Part shown: positions 1 to 7,695 of the stretch, one piece after another | Numbering within the stretch: the stretch's first letter is position 1 | How the letters are laid out: every line of letters starts with the position of its first letter | Virus record (IMG/VR): IMGVR_UViG_3300010412_000024 | Location: 1 to 49,061 of that record | DNA length: 49,061 nucleotides | Strand: one strand, 5' to 3' | Origin: a virus | Made by a program: the position numbers and the translations under genes | The notes under the pieces: model-generated | Database searches by the model: none | Told to the model about the DNA's origin: nothing | What the model saw: the letters and a program-made list of their open reading frames with translations, nothing else

Positions 1-271
1 CTGCCCGAAGCCGCTACCATATCGGCAGCGCTAGTGAAGGAGGACGCCTTTCGGATGAGTCCCGACTTGCGTAAACTGTCCGTAGTAGCCCCCATTGTGG
101 CGGATCTCCTGCCTTTAATGGAGACAATGGGTGCCTCTGATGCCATTGTGCAACAGCGGATAGGAGTAGGATTCACACACTCGATAGATAGAATAGTTAC
201 GGACTTGGCACTGTCGCAGGTTCTACTGAAAAACCCCGGTGATGTTGCCACGGGTAGCGACCTAGACTCTG
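1..271. repeat. Left copy of imperfect terminal overlap
   Basis: These 271 bases match 48794-49061 except for seven substitutions and one 3-base indel. Both copies are read in the same frame of the same gene, and joining them gives one continuous reading frame. Six of the seven substitutions are synonymous. The indel replaces Asn-Pro by Thr. This is best explained as a circular or circularly permuted genome whose contig ends came from two co-existing variants, not as a true terminal repeat, which would be identical. Confidence 0.85.
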
Positions 272-1017
272 GTGGTACTATTAATCTACGAGGTATGGCA
301 GAACAAGTAGCAGCGGGCAAATCTGTGTATGAGAGGCCGGATCAACCTAGACCTAGAAACCAAGACGAGCGGACAGCAGGGGTTCTGATGAACCTTAGCG
401 GCACGTATAGTGGTACGATTCTACATCCAAATGTTACTCCCGAGTTGGCAATGTACGCTTTGCAAGGCACAGCACCACACATACTCGCACTTAGCAAAGA
501 CCCCAATGCGTACCACGAAGACACTATTAACACGGTACTCCCGCTTATAGCGGACAAGAACTTCATAGATACCGCGTATAAGATACGTAAGGATCTCGCT
601 ACTAGCGAGGCACAGCAGACGCTCACCCAGTATGGGGACATACTAAATGACTGGGCGTATAAACTTCCTGACAGGCGGGACGCTATGAATAAAGAGTGGG
701 GTAAGATACTTCCGTTCGTATCAAACATTAACTACTACGATGTTCAGAGTGGGAATGTTCCTAGGATCACCATTAATAGGTCGGCTATTGAAGCCAATTT
801 AAAGCGACAAGGTATTCCTGACGCCCTCCTACAGAGAAACACAGACCAACAGGCCCGGTCTATGCAACAGCGAGCTGATGACTTTGCTAAGCAGTGGATG
901 AGAGATGTGAAGTTCGTTGCCCATCTCCAGTATCTAAGAAATCCTGATGCAGAGGAGGCTCTCTATAGCATGACGGCTAACGACATAGGCTACTATAGCA
1001 TACTAAGGACTAAGTAA
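1..1017 (+). CDS. Putative internal virion protein, C-terminal part (gene continues from window end)
   Basis: This is the C-terminal 338 residues of a gene that starts at 47735 and crosses the contig junction. Reading through the overlap gives a protein of about 691 residues. The frame is open from base 1, so the GTG at 34 is only an internal codon. The sequence is helical and rich in Gln, Asp and Ala, without a recognisable catalytic motif, signal peptide or membrane segment. It lies between a 1664-residue protein and a 995-residue protein in the position where T7-like phages encode DNA-ejection (internal core) proteins. That context, not similarity, suggests a virion-internal or ejection role. 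The stop overlaps the next start (TAATG), indicating translational coupling. Confidence 0.75.
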   Translation: MPEAATISAALVKEDAFRMSPDLRKLSVVAPIVADLLPLMETMGASDAIVQQRIGVGFTHSIDRIVTDLALSQVLLKNPGDVATGSDLDSGGTINLRGMAEQVAAGKSVYERPDQPRPRNQDERTAGVLMNLSGTYSGTILHPNVTPELAMYALQGTAPHILALSKDPNAYHEDTINTVLPLIADKNFIDTAYKIRKDLATSEAQQTLTQYGDILNDWAYKLPDRRDAMNKEWGKILPFVSNINYYDVQSGNVPRITINRSAIEANLKRQGIPDALLQRNTDQQARSMQQRADDFAKQWMRDVKFVAHLQYLRNPDAEEALYSMTANDIGYYSILRTK

Positions 1018-4004
1018 TGGCGGCGTTCGTTCCTCCTACTCCAGAAGCACCTCGTCCCAACTCGCTCTTTGAGAAGCGGTGGGATATGCAGACGCAAGCT
1101 AAGCTGTTCGATCAGAGGATAACTGATGCGCTGTCCATGCAGTCCATTAAACCTCCGTCATTGCAGGATATGTCGGGGTACGAGAAGGCTAAAGTACGGC
1201 ACCACCCATCTGTGGTAGAGAACGTAATTGATATGTTATCTAGCGGGGAAGCTTGGGAGAAGGACATCATGCCAAGAGTAGGCCCTGCCCTTAAAGACGC
1301 AGCCATAGCCGCAGCAACCGGGGTACCCGGAGCGCCCTTTGATTTAGCGTACCTCCTAATGCACACCACTGACTATATGATAGATAGGTACAATGGTGGT
1401 ACTATGGAGTGGCTGGGTGATATGCCTAACTTCAGTGAGTTACAAGGTAGCTCGGATTGGCTAGCTGACCAGATCTTCGATCAGGACGTTGACTCCTTAG
1501 CCTACGCATTTGGTGGACTACTTAGCCCCGATGCGTCTAACATTGCGAACATAGCAAGCCTAATATCTAAAGGCGACCCCGCTACTCTGAAAGCAATGAT
1601 GATCGGTGCGTACGCTATACCAACGCGCAGAGCAGCAGCCAGAGCAGCAGTAGGCGGTAAGCCGGACATGGACAAGACAGGTGTGTGGTTAAGCCCCGAG
1701 ACAATGGCAAGGGAAGTCCCAGACTTACCAGAAGTAGGTAGGCGTCGTATTAAAGATTATAATACGGCTATTGAAATGGAACAGAACGGGGTGGAACCGT
1801 CCAAGATACTGGAATCTACTGGGTGGGGTAGACAAGCTGACGGTAGCTGGGGATTCTTTATTGATAGCAGTCAGGCTAAGTTCAATCCAAAGAAGGTACT
1901 TGACGCTTTGAACCGTACGTCGAGGAGGATACCGAGGAAGGAGGGCCAATCTCATGTAGAGGTCGTTTCATTAGGGGACGTACTAGAGTTTCCTGAGTTG
2001 TTTGAGAACTACCCGGAACTTAAAGACATTCCTCTACATATGTACGTAGAGACTAGAAAAGTTAATGGTATGATAGTCTGGGATATACCGGGACTAGATA
2101 GTACGACGGTGAAACCGGGTGGTAGTATGATAGCTGGTCAGTCATTGAGCGGGAATCCTTCACTATTGGGTGCCCGCATGACATTGAGGTCTCCCTATGT
2201 GGGGTCTGTAGAACCCCATGAAATGGGGATTTACGGTGAGGAACTACTAGGGAACTTGCAGGCAGACACGTTGTTGCACGAGATCCAGCATTTTATACAA
2301 AAGATAGAGGGCTGGGCTAACGGTGGACTACCTAAGGAAGTGGACTTCGGGCGTCTTGAGAAGCATCGTATCAATGCTCTGATGGTTAACCTTGACCAGT
2401 TAAATATGGGAGATGGCACTCCCTTTGAAGAAGTAGTGAATACGCTACCTGATAAAACGCTTAAAGATCTTTTAAGTATGTCTATTAAGACCCCGGACGT
2501 ATCGGATGGTGGGTTCTTTGAACTGCTGACTACTAGGTTTGGGGCTCTTAAAGATAAAGAAAAGATCAAGTTGATGGAGAAGCAGATACAGGATAGTATC
2601 AAGAACTACCAAGCGCAGGGCTATAACCTCAAGATGGCTAGAGAGCTAGGCTACCAAGATACGTGGCTACAGTTAGTACTTGATAGGTACCGAGTAGTTA
2701 AAGAAAAGAATCCCGGCAAAGAGCTACTTGACATTGCGAACATACGGGAGTCTCACGGTATTATGGAGTGGATTAAAGATACTCTGCCACATATTGCCGA
2801 GCGGCAACATAAAGCTAACCGGGGTAAAGCACGGGGAAATATACCCGACTTTGAGGCAGCTTTTAATCTACGTCTAAATGTTGATCGCCTTCAGTGGGAA
2901 TCATACGAGATGCTGGCGGGAGAGGTAGGGGCTAGGCAAGCTGGCGAGTTCATACACTACGCCAATAAATGGAAGTTTGAGTACAAGAAAGCTAACCCTA
3001 ACGCGACCGACAAGGACATAGCACAAGCTTGGGAGCGTGACAAGTTTAAGGTATGGGAACAGACAGGGAAGGGCGTGGGTCGTAATGACCGCGCAATAGT
3101 TACTGCCCCGTGGTCCAAGCAACCAGCCCCTATTGAGAACATTAGATCTGAATATGTTGGTGTAGGTCCACAGGAATTAACTCCAGAGCAACACAATGCG
3201 CGGATCGCCTCCTCTATTGGGTTCCATTCTTTGTACGACGATACTGGTATGACTGGTTTTGAGAAAGCAGCGGGAGCTAAGAGGGCCACTGAGAATGTAG
3301 ACGGCGACATTGTAGGTGAGATTACGTTCTCAACGCCGCAACCAGCGAGCCGCTATAATCCAGAAATTGTGCATGGTAACTACGTCATACCTGCGAGGAG
3401 GCCAGCTAGAACTTCCTCGCAATTACACAACGATGATATATCTTACTTTAATAAGAGGCGAAACTTCTGGAGGAAGGAGCTGGCCCGCAGACCGGATGTT
3501 GAAGATCCCGAGTTTGATGGGGATATAGATGAGTTTCTCGACGCATCAGAGGAAGAAGTGCGTGAACACGCTGTCCGTGATGTAAAGCGTAGAGAAGCGA
3601 ATCGGGAATCCATTGGGTATAAGTTGCCACACGGCCTCAATAAGGTCAAGTTACACTCTGTAATGTGGGGTACCCCCGAGCAGGTTGACCCGATAGATTT
3701 AGATATTCTCAAGAACCCTACTGAGCAGGAGTTTAAGAAATGGTCCCGCTCCAACTTCAGGGACTTCTACAAAAGGGCCGGTGTCGAGGAGTACGATGAG
3801 CCTGAGGTCCGGGTTATAACGGACGTAGAGGGTAACTTATATGTATGGGATGCAGATCAAGCCCTGCACGACGATGTTATTAAAGGACTTGGCGTGAAGT
3901 ACGACGGCGACGACGACTGGACAGACGTAGATGGTATACCTATTAAGGAGCTCTTTCCTACTCTAGAGAAAGATGGAATATACACGAGGGTCACTGAGGA
4001 ATGA
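1017..4004 (+). CDS. Large polyvalent-type virion protein with HExxH metalloprotease-like domain
   Basis: A 995-residue protein. It carries the motif LLHEIQHFIQ, with HEIQH at residues 421-425, followed by an EGWANGG segment. This is characteristic of zincin-like domains in phage large polyvalent proteins. About 150 residues earlier, a TGWGRQADGSWGFFI-like stretch resembles the LPD region that often precedes this protease-like domain. The C-terminal third is charged and aspartate-rich. Large polyvalent proteins are thought to be packaged and injected with the DNA. Here the gene follows the ejection-protein block and precedes lysis genes, so delivery into the host or cleavage of virion proteins is plausible but unproven. 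The ATG overlaps the preceding stop. The end overlaps the lysozyme start by four bases. Confidence 0.75.
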   Translation: MAAFVPPTPEAPRPNSLFEKRWDMQTQAKLFDQRITDALSMQSIKPPSLQDMSGYEKAKVRHHPSVVENVIDMLSSGEAWEKDIMPRVGPALKDAAIAAATGVPGAPFDLAYLLMHTTDYMIDRYNGGTMEWLGDMPNFSELQGSSDWLADQIFDQDVDSLAYAFGGLLSPDASNIANIASLISKGDPATLKAMMIGAYAIPTRRAAARAAVGGKPDMDKTGVWLSPETMAREVPDLPEVGRRRIKDYNTAIEMEQNGVEPSKILESTGWGRQADGSWGFFIDSSQAKFNPKKVLDALNRTSRRIPRKEGQSHVEVVSLGDVLEFPELFENYPELKDIPLHMYVETRKVNGMIVWDIPGLDSTTVKPGGSMIAGQSLSGNPSLLGARMTLRSPYVGSVEPHEMGIYGEELLGNLQADTLLHEIQHFIQKIEGWANGGLPKEVDFGRLEKHRINALMVNLDQLNMGDGTPFEEVVNTLPDKTLKDLLSMSIKTPDVSDGGFFELLTTRFGALKDKEKIKLMEKQIQDSIKNYQAQGYNLKMARELGYQDTWLQLVLDRYRVVKEKNPGKELLDIANIRESHGIMEWIKDTLPHIAERQHKANRGKARGNIPDFEAAFNLRLNVDRLQWESYEMLAGEVGARQAGEFIHYANKWKFEYKKANPNATDKDIAQAWERDKFKVWEQTGKGVGRNDRAIVTAPWSKQPAPIENIRSEYVGVGPQELTPEQHNARIASSIGFHSLYDDTGMTGFEKAAGAKRATENVDGDIVGEITFSTPQPASRYNPEIVHGNYVIPARRPARTSSQLHNDDISYFNKRRNFWRKELARRPDVEDPEFDGDIDEFLDASEEEVREHAVRDVKRREANRESIGYKLPHGLNKVKLHSVMWGTPEQVDPIDLDILKNPTEQEFKKWSRSNFRDFYKRAGVEEYDEPEVRVITDVEGNLYVWDADQALHDDVIKGLGVKYDGDDDWTDVDGIPIKELFPTLEKDGIYTRVTEE

Positions 4005-4408
4005 ATAAAGACTTCATTGATCGAGTTAAGTTACATGAGGGCTATCGTTCCAAAGCTTATCAGGACACCGAGGGCGTGTGGACTATAGGGTATGGTACTA
4101 ATTTACAAGAGTTGGAGATATGTGTAGAGCTAGCAGAAAGCTGGCTCATTAAGAAGCTGGAGGAATCTGAGTTGTACGCTCGTAGGTTCTACGAGTGGCG
4201 CTACTTGGATACGGAAGCCAGACAGAATGTATTCATTGAGATGATATATAACATGGGACCAGATAGGGTCAGCGGATTCAAGAATATGCTGGCAGCTATG
4301 CGTCTACAGGATTGGAAGTTGGTGGCAACGGAGATGCTGGATAGTAAATGGGCGCAACAAGTAGGTAAGAGAGCTGAGACTCTCGCCTCTATTATGGTAC
4401 AGGGATAA
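4001..4408 (+). CDS. Endolysin, T4-type lysozyme (muramidase, GH24)
   Basis: A 135-residue glycoside hydrolase family 24 lysozyme that cleaves the MurNAc-GlcNAc bond of peptidoglycan at lysis. The catalytic triad spacing is intact: Glu13 in HEG, Asp22 in YQDTEG and Thr28 in WTIGYGTN, matching Glu11-Asp20-Thr26 of T4 lysozyme. It is slightly shorter than T4 lysozyme (164 residues). There is no signal peptide or N-terminal membrane anchor, so it should accumulate in the cytoplasm and need a canonical holin. It overlaps the preceding gene by four bases and is followed after five bases by a small membrane protein. Confidence 0.95.
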   Translation: MNKDFIDRVKLHEGYRSKAYQDTEGVWTIGYGTNLQELEICVELAESWLIKKLEESELYARRFYEWRYLDTEARQNVFIEMIYNMGPDRVSGFKNMLAAMRLQDWKLVATEMLDSKWAQQVGKRAETLASIMVQG

Positions 4409-4413
4409 CAATA

Positions 4414-4737
4414 ATGGACGACGAGAAAGACATGAACGATGTATACGAACTATGCGCCGAGATAAGGCGCAAGGAACAGTTTTGGCAGAAGTATATCTTC
4501 CAGATAGTTACATTAGCCTTTCTTGCGGGTGGGGTATACCTTACGGTTAATAACGTACAAGCGCAAGCAGAAGAAACTAAAGCCAAGGTAGAGAAACTAG
4601 AACAAGAGGCTAGTCAGAAAGAGCTTGCTACACAGCAACGGCTGACTAGATTGGAAACCAGACAAGACACGATTATTAGTAATCAGGAGAAACAGAACCT
4701 GTTGCTTAATGAGATCCTGAAGGAGTTGAAAAAGTAA
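4414..4737 (+). CDS. Small membrane protein with coiled coil, holin candidate
   Basis: A 107-residue protein with one strongly hydrophobic segment at about residues 27-46 (a YIFQIVTLAFLAGG core), a short charged N-terminus, and a C-terminal half rich in Glu, Lys, Gln and Leu with coiled-coil periodicity. It sits directly after the endolysin, which suggests a lysis function such as a single-spanning holin or holin regulator. It is not the inner spanin, because a better Rz/Rz1 pair lies at 6279-6774. The family is not recognised by sequence. The stop overlaps the next start (TAATG). Confidence 0.7.
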   Translation: MDDEKDMNDVYELCAEIRRKEQFWQKYIFQIVTLAFLAGGVYLTVNNVQAQAEETKAKVEKLEQEASQKELATQQRLTRLETRQDTIISNQEKQNLLLNEILKELKK

Positions 4738-5684
4738 TGGCAAAGCTAACACTCACAGACATTACGGCGGGATACGGTGCCAATACTACACTCAACGCCA
4801 ACAATGCTCTGATTGAAACCGCCCTAGAGAACACGCTATCGAGGGATGGTACCGCACCCAATACGATGGGCGCTAACTTGGATATGAACAGCAACAAGAT
4901 AGTGAACCTTACGGATGGGGAGAACAATCAGGACGCCGTGACAGTGGCTCAGCTTAATGCTGCCCGTGTCTACGGTGTGGTGGGGGACGCATCCTCCGTC
5001 AACATAACAGACTCAGGTGCTAAGTATGACGCCACCACAGTAGAGGGCGCGTTCGCGGAGCTTGCCTCTACTACGGCAGGGCAGGGTGCATCAATCATAG
5101 GTATCAATGATGCCGGTGGTAAGCTGGCCGCTACCGATGTGGAGGCCGCACTCCAAGAGATAGCCACAGAAGTAGATACTAACGCCGCAAACATAGCGAC
5201 CAACGTTACGGGTATCTCCGATAATGCCGCAGCTATCGCCGTGCTGCAAGCTAACCCCATAACCAAAGTTAAGTCAGCCTCACAGAGCGTAGCCTCAAGT
5301 ACTACTCTAGTAGATGATAACCATCTAAATAATTTCGTTCTGGCCGCTAACTCTACGTATATTATAGACGGTCAGCTTAGTTATACGCAGAACATAGGTG
5401 ATCTCAAGTTCGGCTTTACCTTTGATCAGACAGTGGCAAGTCGAGCCTACATGGTATTTGCGGTGGCGGAGGACGGGACCACTGATGAGGACACTGATAA
5501 TGCGGGGCTGGATCTGGTTCTTACCGCTCTTACTGATGGACAGGACATCTGTGCGCGCATTACTGGTATACTAAAGACCAGCACTAATGCTCCAACTGCT
5601 AAGCTTCAGTGGGCGCAGAATACTTCGGATGCTAACAATACCACACTATACGAGAACTCATGGATATCTTTCCGAAAGGTATAA
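4737..5684 (+). CDS. Tail fibre / receptor-binding protein
   Basis: A 315-residue protein. The N-terminal part has a fibre-repeat signature common in podovirus tail fibres: LDMNSNKIVNLTDG, then QDAVTVAQLNAARV at about residues 50-78. The central part repeats segments of the type TTVEGAFAEL and TDVEAALQEI followed by NAANIATN heptads, consistent with a trimeric fibrous shaft. The C-terminal 130 residues are a beta-rich domain of the kind found on many phage fibre tips, probably the receptor-binding head. It probably attaches to the tail through the N-terminus. It is encoded inside the lysis module, with its last 25 bases overlapping the next gene. Confidence 0.8.
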   Translation: MAKLTLTDITAGYGANTTLNANNALIETALENTLSRDGTAPNTMGANLDMNSNKIVNLTDGENNQDAVTVAQLNAARVYGVVGDASSVNITDSGAKYDATTVEGAFAELASTTAGQGASIIGINDAGGKLAATDVEAALQEIATEVDTNAANIATNVTGISDNAAAIAVLQANPITKVKSASQSVASSTTLVDDNHLNNFVLAANSTYIIDGQLSYTQNIGDLKFGFTFDQTVASRAYMVFAVAEDGTTDEDTDNAGLDLVLTALTDGQDICARITGILKTSTNAPTAKLQWAQNTSDANNTTLYENSWISFRKV

Positions 5685-5974
5685 AGATTATATACAACTG
5701 GAAGTTGATGTCCCGTAAGTACTACGGGTTCGTCCTCTATCCTTTTATATTCTTCAGGCTCCCGAAGGAGGAGGTAGTGAGCTATATGTACAAGCACGAG
5801 CTACACCACGTTCACCAGATCAGGGAGATGGGAGTACTGAGATTCTATTGGGAGTACTTAATCCAAACGCTTAAGTACGGGTATATCTGTAATAAGTTTG
5901 AGGTCGAGGCGAGGCTGGCACAAGCCGTAGCTTTGACCGAGGAAGAACTGGAGATTATTAATGAAGCCACCTAG
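5660..5974 (+). CDS. Small HExxH zincin-like protein
   Basis: A 104-residue protein. It contains HELHH at residues 46-50 (context YMYKHELHHVHQIREMG), a zinc-metalloprotease-type HExxH motif. FEVEARLAQA follows about 35 residues later and could supply a third metal ligand (Glu), as in gluzincins. Residues 20-34 are aromatic and hydrophobic, but this is too short for a confident membrane helix. The function is unknown. Its place among lysis genes suggests peptidoglycan or virion processing, or that it is a cargo enzyme. The start ATG lies within the end of the fibre gene (25-base overlap). Confidence 0.65.
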   Translation: MDIFPKGIKIIYNWKLMSRKYYGFVLYPFIFFRLPKEEVVSYMYKHELHHVHQIREMGVLRFYWEYLIQTLKYGYICNKFEVEARLAQAVALTEEELEIINEAT

Positions 5975-6089
5975 GCGAGTAAAGATGCCATCTATCAAGA
6001 GTAGTCGTCCGGCTAACGCCAAGACTACCGATGAACTTCTTAAAAAGAAAGCGGGTCGTAAGAAGAAGAAGAAAGCAAATGGATACTAA
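5961..6089 (+). CDS. Very short, highly basic protein (42 residues)
   Basis: Open from an ATG at 5961, starting MKPPRRVKMPSIKSS and ending in a run of Lys (AGRKKKKKANGY). It has no hydrophobic segment. It overlaps the upstream zincin gene by 14 bases and the downstream holin start by 11, so it fits the head-to-tail spacing of the operon. The purine-rich Lys codons at 6060-6074 also provide the ribosome binding site for the holin, so the frame may be partly shaped by that role. Function unknown; possibly a nucleic-acid-binding or regulatory peptide. Confidence 0.45.
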   Translation: MKPPRRVKMPSIKSSRPANAKTTDELLKKKAGRKKKKKANGY

Positions 6090-6282
6090 ACCTTGGTACA
6101 AATCTAAGACCATGTGGTTCAACATAGCTACTGTCGTAGCTGCTGGTACTGCGTTCGTATCTACTAATCCCGCGCAGTTCCTGCCGTTCTTACCGGAGCA
6201 GAGCGCTCCGGTAATACTGGCAGTCGTTGGGGTAATCAACGTGATGCTGAGAGCAGTAACTACTACGGGTGTTAGCAAGTGA
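6079..6282 (+). CDS. Holin, two membrane segments
   Basis: A 67-residue protein starting MDTKPWYKSKTMWFNIATVV. It has one hydrophobic helix at about residues 12-28 and a second at about 40-58 (VILAVVGVINVMLRAVTT). The layout of Trp-x-x-Ser-Lys-Thr near the start and Asn-x-x-x-Arg-x-x-Thr near the end is typical of a common family of small phage holins that open the inner membrane for the endolysin. The ATG at 6079 was preferred to an in-frame upstream ATG at 6031 because of the purine-rich Shine-Dalgarno stretch just before it. A 9-bp inverted repeat with a 5-base loop lies within the gene at 6191-6213. Confidence 0.75.
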   Translation: MDTKPWYKSKTMWFNIATVVAAGTAFVSTNPAQFLPFLPEQSAPVILAVVGVINVMLRAVTTTGVSK

Positions 6283-6560
6283 TATGGTTAAAGAGTAAGG
6301 CAGCACTCGTAGGCGCTGCCTTACTTTACGTTCTTGCTTTACTTACTAGACTTCAGTACTTGAAGAACAAAGCGAACAAACAAGAACAACGAGCTAATCT
6401 CTTGGATGCTCGTTTAACTCTATCGAAAGTACAAAAGAAAATATCGAAAGAGGTATCCAAGGATACCGAAAAGAAAAAAGAAGAGATAAAGAAGGAGGTT
6501 GGGAAAGATGCTCAGGACTTCAAAGGTCTGGACAATCTCAGCGATCCTAATAATTACTAG
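6279..6560 (+). CDS. Inner-membrane spanin (Rz-like)
   Basis: A 93-residue protein with an N-terminal membrane anchor (about residues 8-23) followed by a long Lys/Glu-rich helical region predicted to form a coiled coil. This is the usual design of the i-spanin, which spans the periplasm and pairs with an outer-membrane lipoprotein to fuse the membranes in the last step of lysis. The GTG start overlaps the holin stop (GTGA). The Rz1-like gene begins inside this gene in another frame, the classic nested arrangement. Confidence 0.75.
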   Translation: MIWLKSKAALVGAALLYVLALLTRLQYLKNKANKQEQRANLLDARLTLSKVQKKISKEVSKDTEKKKEEIKKEVGKDAQDFKGLDNLSDPNNY

Positions 6561-6774
6561 CGGGTGCTGCACAATCCCGGTCGAACCCCCTATCTGTCTG
6601 CCGGATAGGCCGGTCCTTGAACCTATAACCAGAGAGGAGCAGCTGCTTATTAAGAACATTGACGAAGATCTGTTAAGGAGGATAGGTAGTAACGATGCCG
6701 CGCTCAAAGGGTACATCAAGGAAGTTGAAGGGTACGTCCAAGCCCACGATGCTATACTGGGAGAGTGTACCTAA
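6508..6774 (+). CDS. Outer-membrane spanin lipoprotein (Rz1-like)
   Basis: An 88-residue protein with a lipoprotein signal peptide: a basic start (MLRTSK), a hydrophobic core (AILIITSG) and a lipidated Cys at residue 20 or 21. A short proline-containing region follows (PVEPPICLPDRPVLEP), as in Rz1 proteins. It begins within the Rz-like gene in a different frame, so the two form an overlapping spanin pair. The ATG at 6508 was chosen because an AAGGAGG ribosome binding site lies nine bases upstream. An in-frame TTG at 6499 is too close to that site. Confidence 0.8.
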   Translation: MLRTSKVWTISAILIITSGCCTIPVEPPICLPDRPVLEPITREEQLLIKNIDEDLLRRIGSNDAALKGYIKEVEGYVQAHDAILGECT

Positions 6775-7060
6775 AGAGTTCCAGTTACTACACCACCACA
6801 TACAGGTAAAAGAAATCCCCGTACCTGACGTAGGCAAGTACGGGGATACAGACTTCAACACTCAGATAGTCAGGGTCTTCCGTGACCCTGATACATCAGA
6901 TGATACTATGCTTCATACGTACTTTCACGAGTTAGTACATCTTCTTTTAGAATACGCAGGGTATCCTGAAGACTCAAAAGACGAGACAAAAGTTGATGTT
7001 CTCGGTGGGCTTCTCGCGCAGTGGTATAAAACCGGGCGGGATTTACCCAAGTCTTCTTAA
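6695..7060 (+). CDS. Small HExxH metalloprotease-like protein
   Basis: A 121-residue protein with HELVH at residues 78-82 (context TYFHELVHLLLEYAGYPED), a zincin signature similar to small ImmA/IrrE-like or phage metallopeptidase proteins. An acidic residue cluster 10-15 residues later (DSKDETKVD) might provide a third ligand. The N-terminal 18 residues are basic and overlap the Rz1 gene by 80 bases. An alternative ATG at 6749 would shorten the overlap but has a poorer ribosome binding site. It is the last gene of the rightward arm, followed by a terminator. Confidence 0.65.
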   Translation: MPRSKGTSRKLKGTSKPTMLYWESVPKEFQLLHHHIQVKEIPVPDVGKYGDTDFNTQIVRVFRDPDTSDDTMLHTYFHELVHLLLEYAGYPEDSKDETKVDVLGGLLAQWYKTGRDLPKSS

Positions 7061-7205
7061 GTAATCTGTAGTTGTTCATCTTCTTATTGACTGCCATATA
7101 ACGTTCTCGTCCGTCCCATGTTGGGGCTCTTACATACCCGTCCATAGCGACGGGTTTTTTTATGCCCAAGAAATAGCGACAACGTTTGGCTACCTTGCCG
7201 TTCAA
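6906..7205 (-). CDS. Doubtful hypothetical protein at the convergence
   Basis: A 99-residue frame starting with TTG at 7205, whose start overlaps the stop of the upstream gene (TTGA). Residues 1-48 lie in the intergenic space and look protein-like (a WDGRERYMAVNKKMNNYRLL region). The rest is antisense to the HExxH gene at 6695-7060, and the plus-strand terminator lies within it. TTG starts are used elsewhere in this operon, which supports it. The long antisense overlap argues against it. The function cannot be told. Confidence 0.25.
   Translation of the reverse strand: MNGKVAKRCRYFLGIKKPVAMDGYVRAPTWDGRERYMAVNKKMNNYRLLKKTWVNPARFYTTAREAHREHQLLSRLLSLQDTLRILKEDVLTRESTYEA
7136..7161 (+). terminator. 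Rho-independent terminator ending the structural/lysis arm
   Basis: The stem ACCCGTC/GACGGGT encloses a 6-base loop and is followed directly by seven T. It lies 75 bases after the last plus-strand gene, at the convergence of the two arms. There is no T run on the minus strand, so it acts only on rightward transcripts. Confidence 0.85.
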
Positions 7206-7447
7206 TTTACTACCGTGAGATTGGGTGGCTCACGCTCCTCTGTGCTTATGATAATATCCACTCGCCGTGCGGTGTGTGAACCAGTACGTAGCATCAGTGT
7301 AGTCTGATACTCCATATCAGGTCCAGTCTCCTCGCTTAGTTCCTCACACTTGTTCAGCATATCCATTAGCACATCGTACAACTTGCCATAGTACTCGTCA
7401 TTCGTTGGGCACTGGCCTATTCGTTTCCATTCGTGGTCGTCATTCAT
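7202..7447 (-). CDS. Hypothetical protein, late end of replication operon
   Basis: An 81-residue acidic protein, not recognised. The N-terminal half is helical (YYGKLYDVLMDMLNKCEEL) and the C-terminal half beta-like. It starts with ATG overlapping the stop of the zinc-ribbon gene upstream (ATGA), so it is probably translationally coupled. It is the last confident gene of the leftward arm. Confidence 0.65.
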   Translation of the reverse strand: MNDDHEWKRIGQCPTNDEYYGKLYDVLMDMLNKCEELSEETGPDMEYQTTLMLRTGSHTARRVDIIISTEEREPPNLTVVN

Positions 7448-7695
7448 GTAGTGTCTTTGCCTCCTCGGCGTCTGTCATTAGCGAAACTCTTTATTGGTTT
7501 AGATTCGGGAATCCTTCCGTCCAAGTAATCATAGGGATCCTTGGCCTTACGTAGTACACTACTACCTAGCAGAGTACGTGTATCATATGACCCACACTTG
7601 GGGCACTCACCAGCGGGCTCACTATAGGGCTTTCGTTCCTCCCATATCTCACCGCACTGTCCGCACTTACAATCAAACAAGGGATCAAAGTTCAC
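7444..7695 (-). CDS. Small zinc-ribbon protein
   Basis: An 83-residue protein with two Cys-x-x-Cys knuckles, CGQC (residues 11-14) and CPKC (31-34), the pattern of a rubredoxin-like or FmdB-like zinc ribbon. A longer frame opens at 7809, but it would overlap the reductase by 125 bases. The GTG at 7695 has a GGAGG ribosome binding site five bases upstream and leaves an 11-base overlap, typical of this operon, so it was preferred. The C-terminal half is basic and proline-rich. It may bind nucleic acid or serve as a redox or metal accessory to the reductase upstream, but this is only suggested by position. Confidence 0.65.
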   Translation of the reverse strand: MNFDPLFDCKCGQCGEIWEERKPYSEPAGECPKCGSYDTRTLLGSSVLRKAKDPYDYLDGRIPESKPIKSFANDRRRGGKDTT

